From contig JABJQI010000095.1 in assembly GCA_018663485.1 (NCBI GenBank), positions 1 through 7,005 of the forward strand: 7,005 bases of DNA, in the 5' to 3' direction. The stretch is from Opitutia bacterium (GTDB lineage Bacteria > Verrucomicrobiota > Verrucomicrobiia > Opitutales > Coraliomargaritaceae). Positions within the stretch are counted from its first letter, which is position 1; every line of letters begins with the position of its first letter. The notes under the pieces were generated by a model. That model did not search any database. It saw nothing but the letters and a program-made list of their open reading frames with translations, and was not told where the DNA came from. The position numbers and the translations under genes are program-made. This document shows, piece after piece, positions 6,320-7,005 of this stretch.

Positions 6320-7005
<686 letters not shown>

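Overview
The window is ordinary chromosomal core DNA from a bacterium with moderate GC content. It is not obviously an accessory or mobile region. My best guess is a Gram-negative of the PVC/Verrucomicrobiota type (marine Opitutae-like). This rests on remembered family resemblance only: the enolase has NGGSHSDAP where E. coli-type enzymes have a GG-x-HADN-type motif, genes mostly lack a well-placed Shine-Dalgarno sequence, and there are two membrane-anchored TPR-like proteins. No search was run, so the taxonomy is tentative.

Layout. Positions 1-912, minus strand: the N-terminal 304 codons of an unrecognised membrane-anchored, TPR-like protein whose 3' end lies off the left edge. Positions 913-1056: a divergent intergenic region with weak candidate promoters in both directions, a dyad, and a short hairpin with a GAGA tetraloop just before the next gene. 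Positions 1057-4293, plus: carB, the large subunit of carbamoyl-phosphate synthase, complete. Positions 4382-5233, plus: purU, formyltetrahydrofolate deformylase, complete; its leader has an AGGAG that a small hairpin could bring close to the start codon. Positions 5249-5319: an intergenic element built almost entirely of degenerate heptamers in two opposed arrays. Positions 5323-6009, plus: a YfgM-like single-pass membrane TPR protein. Positions 6036-6068: a strong intrinsic terminator. Positions 6069-6319: a gene-free eno leader. Positions 6320-7005, plus: the N-terminal half of enolase (eno), cut by the right edge.

How the genes relate. carB, purU and the TPR gene are codirectional with gaps of about 90 bases and no intrinsic terminator until 6036-6068, so they could form one transcription unit. 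CarB makes carbamoyl phosphate for pyrimidines and arginine; PurU releases formate and tetrahydrofolate from 10-formyl-THF and so adjusts the one-carbon supply used in purine synthesis. The pairing is plausible as nucleotide metabolism but is not a known dedicated pathway. eno lies behind the terminator and is probably transcribed separately.

I found no new multi-gene system. The least ordinary signals are non-coding: the inverted heptamer arrays at 5249-5319, the leader structures before carB, and the possible hairpin-bridged ribosome binding site of purU.
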